This document shows, one piece after another, positions 31,605-44,469 of a stretch of DNA of 64,000 nucleotides; positions within the stretch are counted from its first letter, which is position 1; each line of letters begins with the position of its first letter. Below the pieces are notes generated by a model. It was not told the origin of the DNA and ran no database searches. It saw nothing but the letters and a program-made list of their open reading frames with translations. Source of the stretch: Hanleya hanleyi (lineage: Eukaryota > Mollusca > Polyplacophora > Lepidopleurida > Hanleyidae); contig JAVTVY010006765.1 of assembly GCA_036873755.1 (NCBI GenBank), positions 355,693 to 419,692 on the forward strand, in the 5' to 3' direction. The position numbers and the translations under genes were made by a program.

Positions 31605-34600
31605 CGGCACATATGTGATGTTATGCTCTCTGAAAATGGCCCACAGTAGCCTGTAAACTTTTCAAAGTCTAACTTTGTAACAATCACTGTGTCATTTTCA
31701 AGCTGAATTCATCAATATGGTGACGTCAATTTGAATCTTGCCGAAAACTGCCCCAGAGCTGGGGCATTTTGTATGTACATGTTCAGGAATATACCCATTG
31801 GGTACTATTTACCAGTAGTGTTGATTAGTGAAATGCAAGTGTGTCTTAGTAACTAGGTTCAAGACAAATGGTGGAATGACATGTCATTGACTTTCTGAAT
31901 CCAGTTCCTACAATGCTCATACAATGCCTTTTTCTCTCAGTATTTATGGAGATAACCAACATCAAATTTTAGATTGCAGAACCTTCACTAGGCATGGCAG
32001 GTGATTTTCACGGGGCGATGTAGGCCCGTAGGGACTAATGGTCCTGTCTTGTAGTCAGAAAAAATTGAGCACCAGCTCTGTGTCTTGCTAACACAGCAAA
32101 AGATAGAGTTCTTACACGACAAGAAAGAGGTCTGAAACTTCCTTCTTTAGAGTGTCCAGGTTTCTGTGTTTTTAATGTTCGCGTATAGTTGCAGGTCTGA
32201 TATGTTTAAGTTACATTTCCATTTATCTAATTTTATGCGTGTTTTCGTTCATTTTCCAGTGGCACTACTTTCGTGCTCAAAATATGTCGTCTGCTAAACC
32301 ACAGATTTTGAGAGGCGCATGTTGAGTGATTTTGTGGGACTAACTCATTCTCATTAGAAAGCGTGTTTGGGCAGTAATTTAGTATCAAATAATACCAGTA
32401 TAAGTGTAATTCATTGTAGAAAACAATGGGATATTTCACTTTGCCTGTATTCATTTACATTTTCATGAAATATGTGTGTTGAGTTACAGTTTGGAATTTT
32501 CACCATTTATGCTTACCCCTCAAGACCCTCTGCATTATCTTTTTATAGTAAGTTTCTAAAATCCAGTAGTGGTCAAATCATTTACGTAATAATTTCCCTG
32601 TATTCAGAAATGTTTTCTTTGCATTCTGCTTCGGAAATATTCATGGAATGTTGCAAGCATTTCCCACTGATCTACGGAAAGAGCTCCGCATATGCTGTGT
32701 TTGAAGCTGTAAGGTGACAGGGGAGATAACCAAATAGAGCTGTAATATACTAGAGGTGTACTGACAGGAGAGGTACATGAAACAATATGATACCTTGAGA
32801 GGATGCATCCCAGCATAGCTCCAGTCCATCTAACCATGAGGATTTTACATTGTATCTCAATACTCATTTTTACCCCTCCGCCAATTTTGGCCATGGGGTA
32901 TTGTCGTCTTGCACGTCCGTCTGTTTGTACGTCCGTACGTCAGTACGTGAGCGAGATAGACGGAAAACGGTTCCACTGAAGAATTCCAAATTTGGTATGC
33001 TTATTTACCTAGTCAAGGACCAGAAGCCTATTGAATTGGGACCTGATTGGGTCGAAACCTTGGCGGCCATCTTTAATTTTATGCAAAATGGATGATCCAT
33101 ATCTCGGAAATCATTCAACTGTTCAATATGAAAGTTGGTATACATCATCGATACATCAAGCAACTTTCAATGAATTACCAAACCGGCTTTTCTGATTAGC
33201 TGGAAATCCTGGAGGCCATCTTTAATTTATGCAAAATCGATAATGATACATATCTCTGTTACCATTCAATTGTTTTATATGAAAGTTGGTATACATCATC
33301 AATGCATACAGATACTTTAAATCGAGACCTGATTGACTGAAAATCTTGGCGGCCATCTTTAATTTATGCAAAAACTTTAATGATATATATCTCTGATATC
33401 ATTTAAGTGTTCTATACTAAACTTGGTATACAGCATCGATGTATCAAGAGACTTGCAATGAATAACCACATCAGTTCCTCTGAGTGGGGAGAAAGATGGG
33501 CGGCCATCTTTAATTTATGCAAAATCATTAATGATCACGTTCTCCGATACCATTCAAGTGCTCGATGTAAAATTTGGTATACATCATCGATGCATCAAGA
33601 GACTTACGACAAATGACAGTTCTGGTTTCTCTGATTGGGCGGAAACCTTGGTGGCCATCTTTAATTTATGCAAAATCTTCAATGATGTATATCTCTCTGA
33701 TACCATTTCAGTGTTCTATACGAAACTTGGTATACAGCATCAATGTATCAAGTGACTTTCAATTAATAACCACATCAGTTCCTCTGAGTGGCGGGAAGGA
33801 TGAGCGGCCATCTTTAATTTATGCGAAATCATTAATGATCTCTATCTCTGATAACGTTTAAATGCTCGATGTAAAATTTGGTATACATCATTGATGCATC
33901 AAGAAACTTATGTAATGAAAATCGGTTTCTCTGATTGGACGGAAACCTTGGGGGTCATTCCTAATTGCAAAATTTTTGATAATCTGTATATTTGTGACTT
34001 GACTGCTTGGTGTTCCTGACATCTTGGTTCAAATTGAGTACATTATGAATGTACCCAGAGCCGAAAGGTTTTCAGATGCGCAGCTTCGTATTGTTATTTA
34101 CTGCTGAAGGATATGCTTTCGATTATCTGGAAAAAGTGGAAAATTTTACAAATATTGGTAACATGCAGTGAAGACATTATTTTATCATTTCATCAGGTTG
34201 GTTTCATAATAAATGTCTGTCCCAGCGGGTTTTTTAAAAATATATATATGTGTACAATTACACTAATGCACTAGAGATCCTTGTTGAGAGGAATGTGTGA
34301 GACTACAAGTATGGCTCTTCGCCATGAGATGGAACATCAAAGAGTTAGTGGAATTATTCCAACAGCCTATTTTACATTTAAATAGCCCCGTTTCAGTGCC
34401 TAAGGCTCTAGTTAAATAAAGTACCGGTAATAGCCAAAGGTGCCTGAAATTGTGACTAGATTCGGTCAGATGGCGGCCATGTTTGAAGCTGAATTGGTGT
34501 AATATTTTCAGTGTTTCTCCCAATTTCGACTATGAGTTGAATTCTTCTGATATTGAATTTATGAAGCAGAATGTGAAACCAAATATATAAATTTATATTC

Positions 34601-35125
34601 TCTATAGAGAACACTTTGTACATGTATGTGTTAATTATCAGGATGAACAGAAGCGGCCCTGGCTGTGAGGGATGCTAAAAACGTGAATGTTATCTCCCCA
34701 GTTCATCAAACAATCCAAAGAATACTTCCATTCAATTCCGGCCCACTGTAGCCATCTGCAATTAACGAAATATAAATCAACTCATTGAAGAAATGCATAT
34801 CCACATTTGGCATTGGGCTCTCTGACCAATGCAGCACACCTTCTACACAAAAGGTATGGTTAACTTACAAAGTCAAACACTCAGGACTGATGATGTTTCA
34901 ATATCTACCTTCACAGATCAAAATGAAAATTAAGTCACCATATTGGTGAATTCAGCTTGAAAATGATATGGCAGTTGTTACAAAGTGGGCTAAATCAACT
35001 GAAAAGTTTTTGGGCTGATTTCTCATTTGGGTTTATTAGCTGGGCGTTGCTATGGACTGTAAATGTTACACTGGCGAGTATGGATTAATTGTTGGCCATT
35101 TTCAGAGAGTGCAGCATTGCGGTAT
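31605..35125. mobile_element. Region bounded by a ~130-bp inverted repeat
   Basis: 31605-31740 and 34915-35125 are inverted copies: 'ctctctgaaaatggcc', 'actttgtaacaa', 'tcattttcaagctgaattca' and 'caatatggtgac'. The right arm carries an extra ~60 bp. This may be one 3.5-kb element or two solo copies in opposite orientation. Confidence 0.5.
32865..33990. repeat. ~150-bp tandem degenerate repeat, pearl-like core
   Basis: About seven units, each with 'ggcggccatctttaatttatgcaaaat', 'atatctct.ataccattcaa' and 'aa.ttggtatacatcatcgatgcatcaag'. The head at 32865 ('tttttacccctccgccaatttt…ggtattgtcgtcttgcacgtcc') matches the heads of the other pearl-like elements. Short ORFs here are repeat artefacts. 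Confidence 0.88.
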
Positions 35126-36060
35126 AAGCAAGGGTGTAATCTGTGTTCCCGGGACCAGTGGCTGCATCACTTCTTTGCATGGCTTCAAGACATGAGACAT
35201 GTGAAAACTAGACTGACTAGGCAACATGGGCTAGCATCATCAGGATTACTTAAGAGGGCTTGTTTCCTATGCTTATTTATTAGAGAACTCGCTACTCCAT
35301 TGTCTAGCACAGGAAAATAATATACGCTTCACAACCAACGACCCACCCTAATAAAATTTTGGAATATTGGATTCCTGGATTCCCATGCAGTGTGATTCCT
35401 CGATACATGTTATCAGCGGAAGATATCTTGGATGGTATCAGAATCCGATTTAAAATTGTGGCTAAAAGTCGTGAAATGAGAATGTTAAATGTTGCAGACT
35501 GGTGATTGAGTACCTTATAACAGAGCGTCTTGATCTCATGTCCACAAATTATACTACATTGAATAAAAAAAATATTAAATGAAAAGGAAAATGCATATTC
35601 AAGTTTGGGAATGTGTTCCCGGCTTCATATTCTTCCGATGGGCTTTGCTAGTTAATACAGTTAAAATATAGGACTCCATATCAGTTCTGTAAAGGCTGGC
35701 ACCTGTTCAAAGTGGTGGTGTTCACACATGTCACTGTGGCAGGTCCTGAAATGGTACATGTAGATCTATACCAGTATTATCTAAACTCTAGTTTGACTGA
35801 CTTGGCAGTGCATGTCTGGTAACCAAACCAAACCATTCACTGTGGACTGACTGACCCTATACTGATGAGGTTTCCTGATGCCAGAACTAGATACAGCATC
35901 TAACCTACATGTAACTTGTTAAGCATACATATACTTGACTTACATTGCTGACTCTATCAAGCCATCATACTCCAGGGAACTTTTATAGGCCAATGCAACT
36001 AGATTGGCTGTCCTATCTATTCATACCTCTTAAGATACTTTACATTCTTGTTTTATTGTG
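35126..36060. other. Gene-free stretch
   Basis: No gene or clear repeat recognised. Confidence 0.35.
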
Positions 36061-36069
36061 GATATACTA

Positions 36070-36835
36070 TCAGGGCATATAGTGCACCTCTAGGGGTACT
36101 CCCTTGCTCTTGGGCCCCGTGGGGCTTCCGGGGATTGACCTGGGATGTCATTGGGCACACCACAGGTCATGGTAAGAATAGGCCTCGGCTTCAGACAGCT
36201 TGTGGTAAGAGGCGACTAACTGAGGCACCCGTGGAATTCCCGGGTGTGAAAAGGAATAGAACCCAACATCGTGATATGACTGAAAGCGATGTTAAATCAT
36301 GTTCACTCACTCACTCCCTTGCTCTTGGAGGTATTAAAGGCTCGTAGTTTCGTCATTCAAGAAAATAAAAAGTTAAAGTTATTGCTCCTCACAACCTGTA
36401 CAGGCGTGTTTTACACATGAAATTTTGACAAAATTCAACTAAGAAGTGGTGAACTTTATTTATTTTAGCCGATTAGGCTATCTGGAATATTTAAATTGCA
36501 TCTAGAGGGATAAACATACAGCAAATTACAATTAAATGGATATACATGATATCAGAAACCGATGTACAAGAGTGCAGCATCTTTTTTCAACACCTGTTTC
36601 AGTACCAACTACATGTATCACATGCTTTGGATCTGTATCTTGTATTCTATGGTTATTTGGTTTAGTGAGGTGAATAAAAGAAAGGAAAAATAAAGATATG
36701 TAGGCCGCAGAAAATGAATTCAGAGCGGAACCCTATATTTTAACTCTGAGATAGCCCTTGTATACCTCCAAGAGCGAGCGAGTACCCCTAGAGATGAACT
36801 ATCGATTATATGCTGTGACTATGATCATGATGATG
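36070..36835. mobile_element. Short inverted-repeat element carrying a SINE insertion
   Basis: The left arm ('catatagtgcacctctagggg', 'gctcttggaggtat') is inverted at 36745-36832 ('atacctccaagagcgagcg', 'tacccctagagatgaac', 'ttatatg'). The left arm is split by the SINE at 36114. Confidence 0.65.
36098..36328 (+). mobile_element. SINE with 16-bp target-site duplication
   Basis: The body 36114-36312 is flanked by exact copies of ACTCCCTTGCTCTTGG (36098-36113 and 36313-36328). It contains 'gtggtaagaggcgactaac', frequent in gastropod SINEs, and ends in 'gatatgactgaaagcgatgttaaatc…ctcactcactc', the tail type shared with the LINE near 48700. The intact duplication implies fairly recent insertion. 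Confidence 0.85.
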
Positions 36836-37505
36836 TACAACCTAACCTCTTAATGTGTAGTACAACTAAGCCTCTCCCTATTATGATCTCAGTAACCTTC
36901 AGTCAAAACTGGATACTGGCATGGCATCCCTTCCACTGACAAGGTTAACTCCAGTATTAGAGCTAGCAAACTGGATATGCCAGCGACTATTAGCACAATT
37001 TGCAGAGGTTATGTTTTGATGCTTGATCTATACAGAATGAAGATCTCTAAGTCAACATGTCTCATCTGCAAAAAGTAGGGAACACCCTGAAACAAATTTC
37101 AAGTTCCTGTTTCAAAGTTCCAAAGTTCCCAGCTTCGAAGCTCCAATATGATACATGTCTAGCAGTGGTATAACTATAAATGTCGTCGCCAATCAGCCCA
37201 TACTACATGTATGTTGGTTTATCTGTCAAGCCTGTGAGACAATACATGTACATGTTTTTGAAAAGTTGTGGAGCTTCAGGATTAGTCATTGGGTCACTGA
37301 ATAAAGTAAATAACATCTAAAACCAGGAACCAAAATGTTTGTGGATAATATGGGTATAGGTATGGGTCGGTCAGGGAAAGTAACTTTAAATGTAAGACAG
37401 CCCAATCCATGAGTATGGTTTATGCAATACGGCAGTCATTGCCGTATGAAAAATGATGCAGAGCTGTAAACATATACATGTAGGTCATGAAGCTTTCCCT
37501 CTTCT
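36836..37505. other. Gene-free stretch
   Basis: No gene recognised; several TACATGTA words. Confidence 0.35.
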
Positions 37506-37506
37506 C

Positions 37507-38438
37507 TAAAATTCAACAAGTCCTGATCTAACAATTCAACAAGCCTGATCTAACAATTCAACAAGTTCTGATCTAACAATTCAACAAGCCTGGTCTAACA
37601 ATTCAACAAGCCTGATCTAACAATTCAACAAGCCTGATCTAACAATTCAACAAGTTCTGATCTAACAATTCAACAAGTCCTGATCTAACAATTCAACAAG
37701 TTCTGATCTAACAATTCAACAAGCCTGATCTAACAATTCAACAAGTTCTGATCTAACAATTCAACAAGTCCTGATCTAACAATTCAACAAGCCTGATCTA
37801 ACAATTCAACAAGTTCTGATCTAACAATTCAACAAGTCCTGATCTAACAATTCAACAAGTTCTGATCTAACAATTCAACAAGCCTGATCTAACAATTCAA
37901 CAAGCCTGAGCTAACAATTCAACAAGCCCTGATCTAACAATTCAACAAGTTCTGATCTAACAATTCAACAAGCCTGATCTAACAATTCAACAAGCCTGAT
38001 CTAACAATTCAACAAGTCCTGATCTAACAATTCAACAAGTTCTGATCTAACAATTCAACAAGCCTGATCTAACAATTCAACAAGTTCTGATCTAACAATT
38101 CAACAAGTCCTGATCTAACAATTCAACAAGTTCTGATCTAACAATTCAACAAGCCTGATCTAACAATTCAACAAGCCTGATCTAACAATTCAACAAGCCC
38201 TGATCTAACAATTCAACAAGTTCTGATCTAACAATTCAACAAGCCTGATCTAACAATTCAACAAGCCTGATCTAACAATTCAACAAGTCCTGATCTAACA
38301 ATTCAACAAGTTCTGATCTAACAATTCAACAAGCCTGATCTAACAATTCAACAAGCCTGATCTAACAATTCAACAAGCCCTGATCTAACAATTCAACAAG
38401 TTCTGATCTAACAATTCAACAAGTTCTGATCTAACAGA
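37507..38438. repeat. 22/23-bp minisatellite, about 41 copies
   Basis: Units alternate between AACAAGCCTGATCTAACAATTC (22 bp) and the 23-bp forms with AACAAGTTCTG or AACAAGTCCTG (and AAGCCCTG). The order of variants repeats in blocks of several units, so there is higher-order structure. The array stops where the LINE fragment begins. Confidence 0.97.
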
Positions 38439-38850
38439 TTTGCTGGCTATTTGAGGGCTATTGACACTCTGCAGTACTTTGCTAGGATATCAGGGTTGAA
38501 GGTTAACATAGAAAAAACTAAGGTAATTCTATTTGGTGGGTTAAAAAATGCTCAATTTACATTAGGATCTGACTTGGGTCTACAGTGTTGTAATGAACCT
38601 TTTCGGTTCCTGGGTATATCCTTTAGTGTAGATTTAAAAAACATGATTAAGGATAACTACGAGGGAAAACTAAAAGATCTACGCCAGACCCTTGCTTTAT
38701 GGAAAGGACGAATTTTGACCCCTTTCGGGAAAATAACAATAATAAAATCATCTATAATTTCAAAGCTAAATTACCATTTGCTTACACTCCCAAATCCTAG
38801 TCAAGACTATCTAGACATGTGTGAGAAAATGTTCTTTAAATTTATATGGA
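38437..38850 (+). pseudogene. LINE reverse transcriptase fragment (C-terminal RT/thumb)
   Basis: An open frame reads LRAIDTLQYFARISGLKVNI…KTKVILFGG, then FRFLGISFSVDL, LKDLRQTLALWKGR and ITIIKSSIISKLNYHLLTLP…MFFKFIWN. This is the end of an L1-like (non-LTR) RT, from the residues after the catalytic motif to the thumb. The frame is uninterrupted for about 140 codons, but it lacks the catalytic YADD and endonuclease, and runs into a minisatellite at both ends. Confidence 0.82.
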
Positions 38851-38855
38851 ATGTT

Positions 38856-39085
38856 TGGTTTGGTTTGATTGGGCACTCCAGGTACATGTACAGTAGAGGA
38901 GGTTTGGTTTGGTTTGATTGAGCACTCCAGGTACATGTACAGTAGAGGAGGTTTGGTTTGGTTTGATTGGGCACTCCAGGTACATGTACAGTAGAGGAGG
39001 TTTGGTTTGGTTTGATTGACCACTCCAGGTACATGTACAGTAGAGGAGGTTTGGTTTGGTTTGATTGAGCACTCCAGGTACATGT
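38856..39085. repeat. 49-bp minisatellite, about 4.6 copies
   Basis: The unit 'tttggtttggtttgattg' plus '.gcactccaggtacatgtac' plus 'agtagaggagg' repeats every 49 bp and starts inside the LINE frame. Open frames on the - strand are repeat artefacts. Confidence 0.95.
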
Positions 39086-39089
39086 ACAT

Positions 39090-40890
39090 TACCAGATGCT
39101 AATGGAACTATGAATTTACGGTGATTGTTATATTCTTTCGAAGAAAAACGTTTTGAGCTATGTAAGTATACTATCAAATGTAGAATCCTTGCTGGTTGGA
39201 CTGTGATTATTCGATCAATTCACCTGTAATCCTATGATATTATGGACTCATCGAGGCAACTTCACATAAAACTCTGACACCCTCTTTAGTCTTTCCTTAA
39301 TTACATCACAGCTTGCATTGATTCAGGTATATTATATATGTAACAACATTTCCCCCTGTGGACATTTCCCCCTTCAGACATTTCCCCTTCCTATATATTC
39401 TTGTACTTGGGAAATGTCCTGGATTCCAGATTCGGACATCCACTTGATCACCTTCACACACAAATGAATTTCTATATGTAAACTTCACATATCCTTTCTG
39501 TGGACCCCTGGTGGCCATTGTTTTGAATTTAGACATGATCATTTGCCTCTGAAGGCTTAAAATGAGCAATCATGGAATCAGAATCCATCTTTTCTCTTGC
39601 AAACCTTTGTTAAACCATGTTTAATTCATGGTTATCAAATACTAGTTGCACCTTTCTCTCCAAATCGGAGAATCTGTCCTATCCTGTTTATAAACAATTT
39701 TATTATGTCTCAAGCTCCTTCATTCTCTATATAGAGGGCAAATTCCACTACATGTACTTTATGAAATAATTCCTGTTTGGGGTCTACTTCTCAAGGATTC
39801 TCTCACCTGCACTACACATACCATATATCCATCACTGTTACCAAAGTAACTGTCCATAATCCTGAACCAGCTACAATGTATCTGTTATCAGTTTGTATCT
39901 TGTGTGGTAATTTTAGATACCTGGCAGGCCTTTGACATAGCTCATGTACATACACTCACAAGTGCTCCCACAACTGTTGTAAATACAGTTATCTGCTTAA
40001 GGGATTAAATCAGTATATTGTCAATGTGTGCAATGCTTCTAATAGTACAACAGCATCTTTACAAGTCCAGGTAATTCCTAAACCCTTGCTGAGGGTTTCT
40101 CGAGTCGTTGCATTTATTGCACATCCTTGTATATTTCATCCCCCACAGTTGTTTTGAATTAACATTTCTGTATCTGAAGCCTGCAGTTTTCTCTTTGAAG
40201 AAATATGAATGAAAGAAATAGCATAAAGAACAATATTTTGCTTGTGTTTCTCGAATAGAGGCAGGACCGTTAACTGGTTATATTTGAGTGAAAGGATTGA
40301 CCTTTTTCTGTTTAATGATTGATCTTTAGAATGATTAGTTACAGAGAAAATAGATGGTATTTTCACCCACAAAACTGCGATTTTGCACCATTTCGCCACC
40401 CTGTTATTCGAGTATAAGATCTTATACTTGGCTCCATGCTAAGACTCATTGGGTTGTAAGTATTGAGTAGACCTAGTACAACAAATTTTGATCTTTATGC
40501 AAATCAACTTTTCTCTCATTCATGGGCCAAATCCTCGCTTAACCGAGCCAGGTCCTTTACTTTCTCTTGGGGAGAAGTGAAATAAAATTGTTTACAGCTA
40601 CGGTAGATCTAGATCTAATTAGTTTAATAATTTATAGTCTCAATCTCATATTGTGTGTGTGTTTTTTCTCTATCTGTTTTTCTCTTGGTAGAAATCACAG
40701 GTTAAAACTTCCAAAGTTAAATATACATAAAGAACTGAACTTTTCTTGTGAATTTATATTTCACGGTACAGCTCGGCTGACCATAAAGAAGTGAAAGTTT
40801 ATGCCCAGAGTCCTGATGTAATTGTCGTAAAGTCGGCCGGCTGCAGTGGCTGGAAAAGTGAAGAATCAGTGAAAGCCTTTGTTTGGATAA
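39090..40890. other. Gene-free stretch
   Basis: No gene recognised; ORFs under 90 codons on the - strand have no familiar motifs. Confidence 0.35.
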
Positions 40891-40895
40891 AGAGG

Positions 40896-41108
40896 TCAAT
40901 GTATGCGGCAGGTCACGCTGTCGCTCGTGGGCCAAAGCTGGAGAAAGCCCAGTAAACACAGTTGATGTGGGTCAACACGATCCATCTCTATTGATTCTTC
41001 AGTATAAATTCGCTGAAAATCTGACTCTTTGTTGAGCCGCAGTTGTCCAAAATATTCATCCCTCACGCTTTTTCTGGTTCCTTCTCGAATAACGTCCATG
41101 ATCGACAT
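40896..41108 (-). CDS. Possible first coding exon on the - strand
   Basis: From ATG 41108 the frame reads MSIMDVIREGTRKSVRDEYF and RLNKESDFQRIYTEESIEMD for about 50 codons with a balanced, protein-like composition, then becomes less convincing. It starts about 200 bp from a CpG- and CCAAT-containing stretch, as a 5' exon would. No splice donor was chosen with confidence and no family recognised. Confidence 0.3.
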   Translation of the reverse strand: MSIMDVIREGTRKSVRDEYFGQLRLNKESDFQRIYTEESIEMDRVDPHQLCLLGFLQLWPTSDSVTCRIH

Positions 41109-41319
41109 GATTTCTAGACATGTGCAACTTATAAAATATTAAGGCCATAAAAATCTATACGCCTTGGCTTGGACTATACTAGCAGTTGCAAGGTATTTGG
41201 AGCGTGAATATGTTGGAACAGCGAGTATGATTATTAGTGACTGGGAATTTACATGTACTTTGACCGATGATTCATTTTCCGCAAACAATATATAATTCCT
41301 TTACCGCATGTCACATATT

Positions 41320-41560
41320 GTATGGTCCAGGCTGCCGCGATACGGGTGGCGCCTATGGATCCTCATTATGTGTAATATTTGACACACATGCGCGCCGCCA
41401 CGTGCCAATCTGATTGGTGCAATATGACAGATAGGTTACCACACGCGGTTGTCTAAATATATTGTCCAATCAACGCTGTCCATAACTGACACGCCCCCCC
41501 AGGGTTCGCCGGCAAGCGTAAAATCAGCTGATCGGGGAAATTGAAATGGAACGATCAGAT
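41320..41560. promoter_or_regulatory. Candidate promoter region with CCAAT boxes
   Basis: CpG-richer than the surroundings, with CCAAT or ATTGG at about 41405-41418 and 41464-41470, and words such as CACGTG and 'gcgcgccgcc'. Possible first exons diverge from it: a - strand one at 41108 and a + strand one ending in AACTG|GTAAAG near 41803. This could be the SLC16 promoter, but no evidence links them. Confidence 0.35.
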
Positions 41561-41779
41561 CGGCAAAGAATGCGGTATCTGCTTCAAACTGTATGCATAA
41601 TATAGGTCATTTCACGATGATTTGTCTGTCTGGATAACTTTTCGACGAAATGAAATGAACTTTATGGACCAGGAGTACAGGGTAGTTTCAGTTTTATAGA
41701 GGTGCAATTGCGACAGACACAAGGAATGACATTTGGCAGTGGGCCGCGAACCGGCAGCCGGCAATTTCGGAGTTCACCA

Positions 41780-41803
41780 TGGCCAATCTCGTTAGGAACT
41801 GGT
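41780..41803 (+). other. Possible 5' exon end (splice donor)
   Basis: 'accatggccaatctcgttag' followed by 'gaactg|gtaaag'. A Kozak-like ATG (ACCATGG) and a donor lie close together downstream of the CCAAT region. Confidence 0.2.
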
Positions 41804-42910
41804 AAAGATCTTCGATTTCCTTTGTCTACAATATAAATTATCTATTTAAATAATTGTATGTGTTGACTGTAGGCGCTTGTATTAGGTTACCTGATGATAT
41901 TTCATCCAATGATTTGTATGGGGGTCTTTGTTGTTGTTGTTTTTTTTTTGGTCTGAATTTCATGGTCCATGATCCATGATCATGAACCACTAACCTATTT
42001 TGCCTAAAAATATGATAGATCATTTGGATTATATTTTCATGATATCAACGATCTTATGAAAAAGCCTGGAATCGTGGAGCTGACACAAGCTTCATGCTAG
42101 AATAAGCTTATTCGACTCATGGACAGATTATGCAATGATGTCAGAGAATTGAGCTCTCACAGAAAGATTGAAGTATTTGTGTGGGGGGGAGGAGAGTTCA
42201 GCTCTGATTGTAATACAGATTTGCCAATACCATACACTAGAATTGTAGCACAAGCATGTCAGCACTGTGGGGACACTTAATTATTATTCAAAAGTTTTAA
42301 TCTGCTGTCTGGGGGACAGAGGAGGGATTTTCTTGAAGCACTCTCTACCCCCAGAATTTAATTTCAATTTTCTGCCTACTGTTGTATAATTTAATTCCTG
42401 TTGAATGTTTCTTTATCATACTCCATTTGTAAACTGAGAGGTAAAATAAACTGATTGATTGATTGTATAGGATTATAGATAAGGTTCTTTATCAAGCTAA
42501 TCATGCATGGGGCCCTCAACGAGCGGAACAAAGAATACTCCCAAGACACAAAGATTTCATGTGAAATACATTAAAGAAAGTGATTTTTTTTTGGCAAAGG
42601 TTGGCATAGAATATTATATCTAAAGAGATTATATAGGAATAACCAAAGGACCGAAGGAAATTAATTAATTTGCCAGTTGTGAAATATGTGTAAGTTGAGG
42701 TACAAATCCAATTTAAGCTGGATGTCCAAACCACTGATAACGAGAACCCTCACCGACAAATCCTGGTTGTCACTTGGAGATGATGATTGACCATGTCACA
42801 ACAATGACAGCGTGTGAAATAGCCGTTTGCCTGGGGCAACAAGAATTTGTCTCGGACAACAAGAATTGAATGTGGGGTAGTCCGACGGGCAACCTCATAA
42901 AAATATGAAT

Positions 42911-43322
42911 CGGTAGTCAATCTGATTAAAACTCAGACTTAATAACTGCTCCTCTATCGGACATGTCGCTAATTAAGATCTGGGACAGTCTACATCTTAA
43001 ATCTGTCGGGCATGTCAGACTGGCAACCAATCACAGTCCAACTTCAACTGGCCTATCCGATTATTTCTGTAGTGAACGAGGCGCAGAAAAATCCAACCCA
43101 GTGGCTGACGAAGTTCTTGCTCTCTGAGCAATCACCAAAGATTATTATTTGCTCGGATAGGCACCTATTCGCCCGTTGAAGTTGGACTGTGATTGGTCGC
43201 CAGTCTGACATGCGCGACAGATTTAACATACAGACTGTCCCAGATCTTATTAAATTAGCGACATGTCCGATAGAGGAGCAGTTATTAGTCTTGAGATTTA
43301 GTCAGATTGATCAGTAGTATTT
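42911..43322. mobile_element. Foldback MITE (~160-bp arms)
   Basis: Left arm 42911-43071 and right arm 43157-43322 are inverted copies with 'taataactgctcctctatcg', 'gacatgtcgctaatt', 'agatctgggacagtct', 'catgtcagactggc' and 'aatcacagtccaacttcaac'. Central spacer about 85 bp. Confidence 0.93.
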
Positions 43323-43329
43323 CCAATAG

Positions 43330-44465
43330 GATTTGCCCTCAAACTGACGATTACGTGGACTACAAAATTTTAAATATGTGAATGGTTGATCATGTTCATA
43401 AGTACAAAACAAAACAAGACCAGAATCGGAACTATCGTCCGTTTTATTTCACTCACTTTCGTGCAGCCTGGGCGCTGCCATTTTGAATCTCGCATTGCTG
43501 GTCTCGCGTCGTGAGAACGGAAGCTCACTGCTGTTGCTATGGTGACAGCCTCCGTGTTGATGAAATCAACATGCTCCCTCGTATGTACTTTTGATGCTAT
43601 TCATCATAATTGCAATCAATATGAGTCTATTTAATTTACTAAGAAACGTAATGGCGAAGCAGTTGTGAACACGGACACGGCTGTGAAAAAGCCAAAACAG
43701 CACCAGGCAGGTAAAAGTGCTGAATATGAACGGAACCGCGTGAGAACATTTTTGCGCAATTCTACAGACACAAATGAAAACAAACAATACTTATTGTTCA
43801 GTGTTAAATTTTATTGGTATTATTACAATTTCTGAATACTCAGTATTTGGCTCACAAAGTCAATTCAAAGGGCAACCCAATTTTTTTTCTATTTCACACC
43901 CTGCTGAATGAGTCAACAATAGCCGCTCAGGATCATACAAGAGTGATAGCCAGGCTGCCATTTACCAAAGCCAATCATGCCAGGTCTGATCACTCAATGA
44001 TTGGACTAAGCGAAGTTTGTGGTGTCTACTCACCATTCTTTGAGTGATGGGCACGACTGGTCTATAGGTGATGTCCGAGATGGTCACTCGTGGCCTAAAT
44101 GAGGTCTGAGGCCCTCAGGCCATGATTGGCCGAGGTGAGGTCTTGGGTATTCAATCTTTCACAGGCACGTTTCTGGGGGGTTGTCATTGGATGCGAACGA
44201 CCTCTCCGAGCTCAACCACATGTTATTTTCCTATGTTGGACTACTGGGCTCCCTAATAAGTTGGCGTATATAACACAATGCTATTCTATGGATAACAACT
44301 TCTTTATTGCTGTGGAGCTGACGTTTCGTTGGAGATACTTCCAACTTTTTCAAAGCTAATGATATCTGTTTTGATATCTGTTTGCTATGAAAAGCAAGGC
44401 CTAGTCTGAGGTGGCCATTCATCATTTTTCTGAGCTCTGAGGGATTGTGACACAGAATAAAAACT
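43330..44465. other. Gene-free stretch
   Basis: No gene recognised. A GC-richer, CpG-bearing patch lies at 43440-43570. Confidence 0.3.
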
Positions 44466-44469
44466 AAGT

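Noticed and set aside
37507..38440. Possible CRISPR array because of regular short repeats
   Set aside because: The repeats are contiguous with no unique spacers, in an animal genome; it is a minisatellite.
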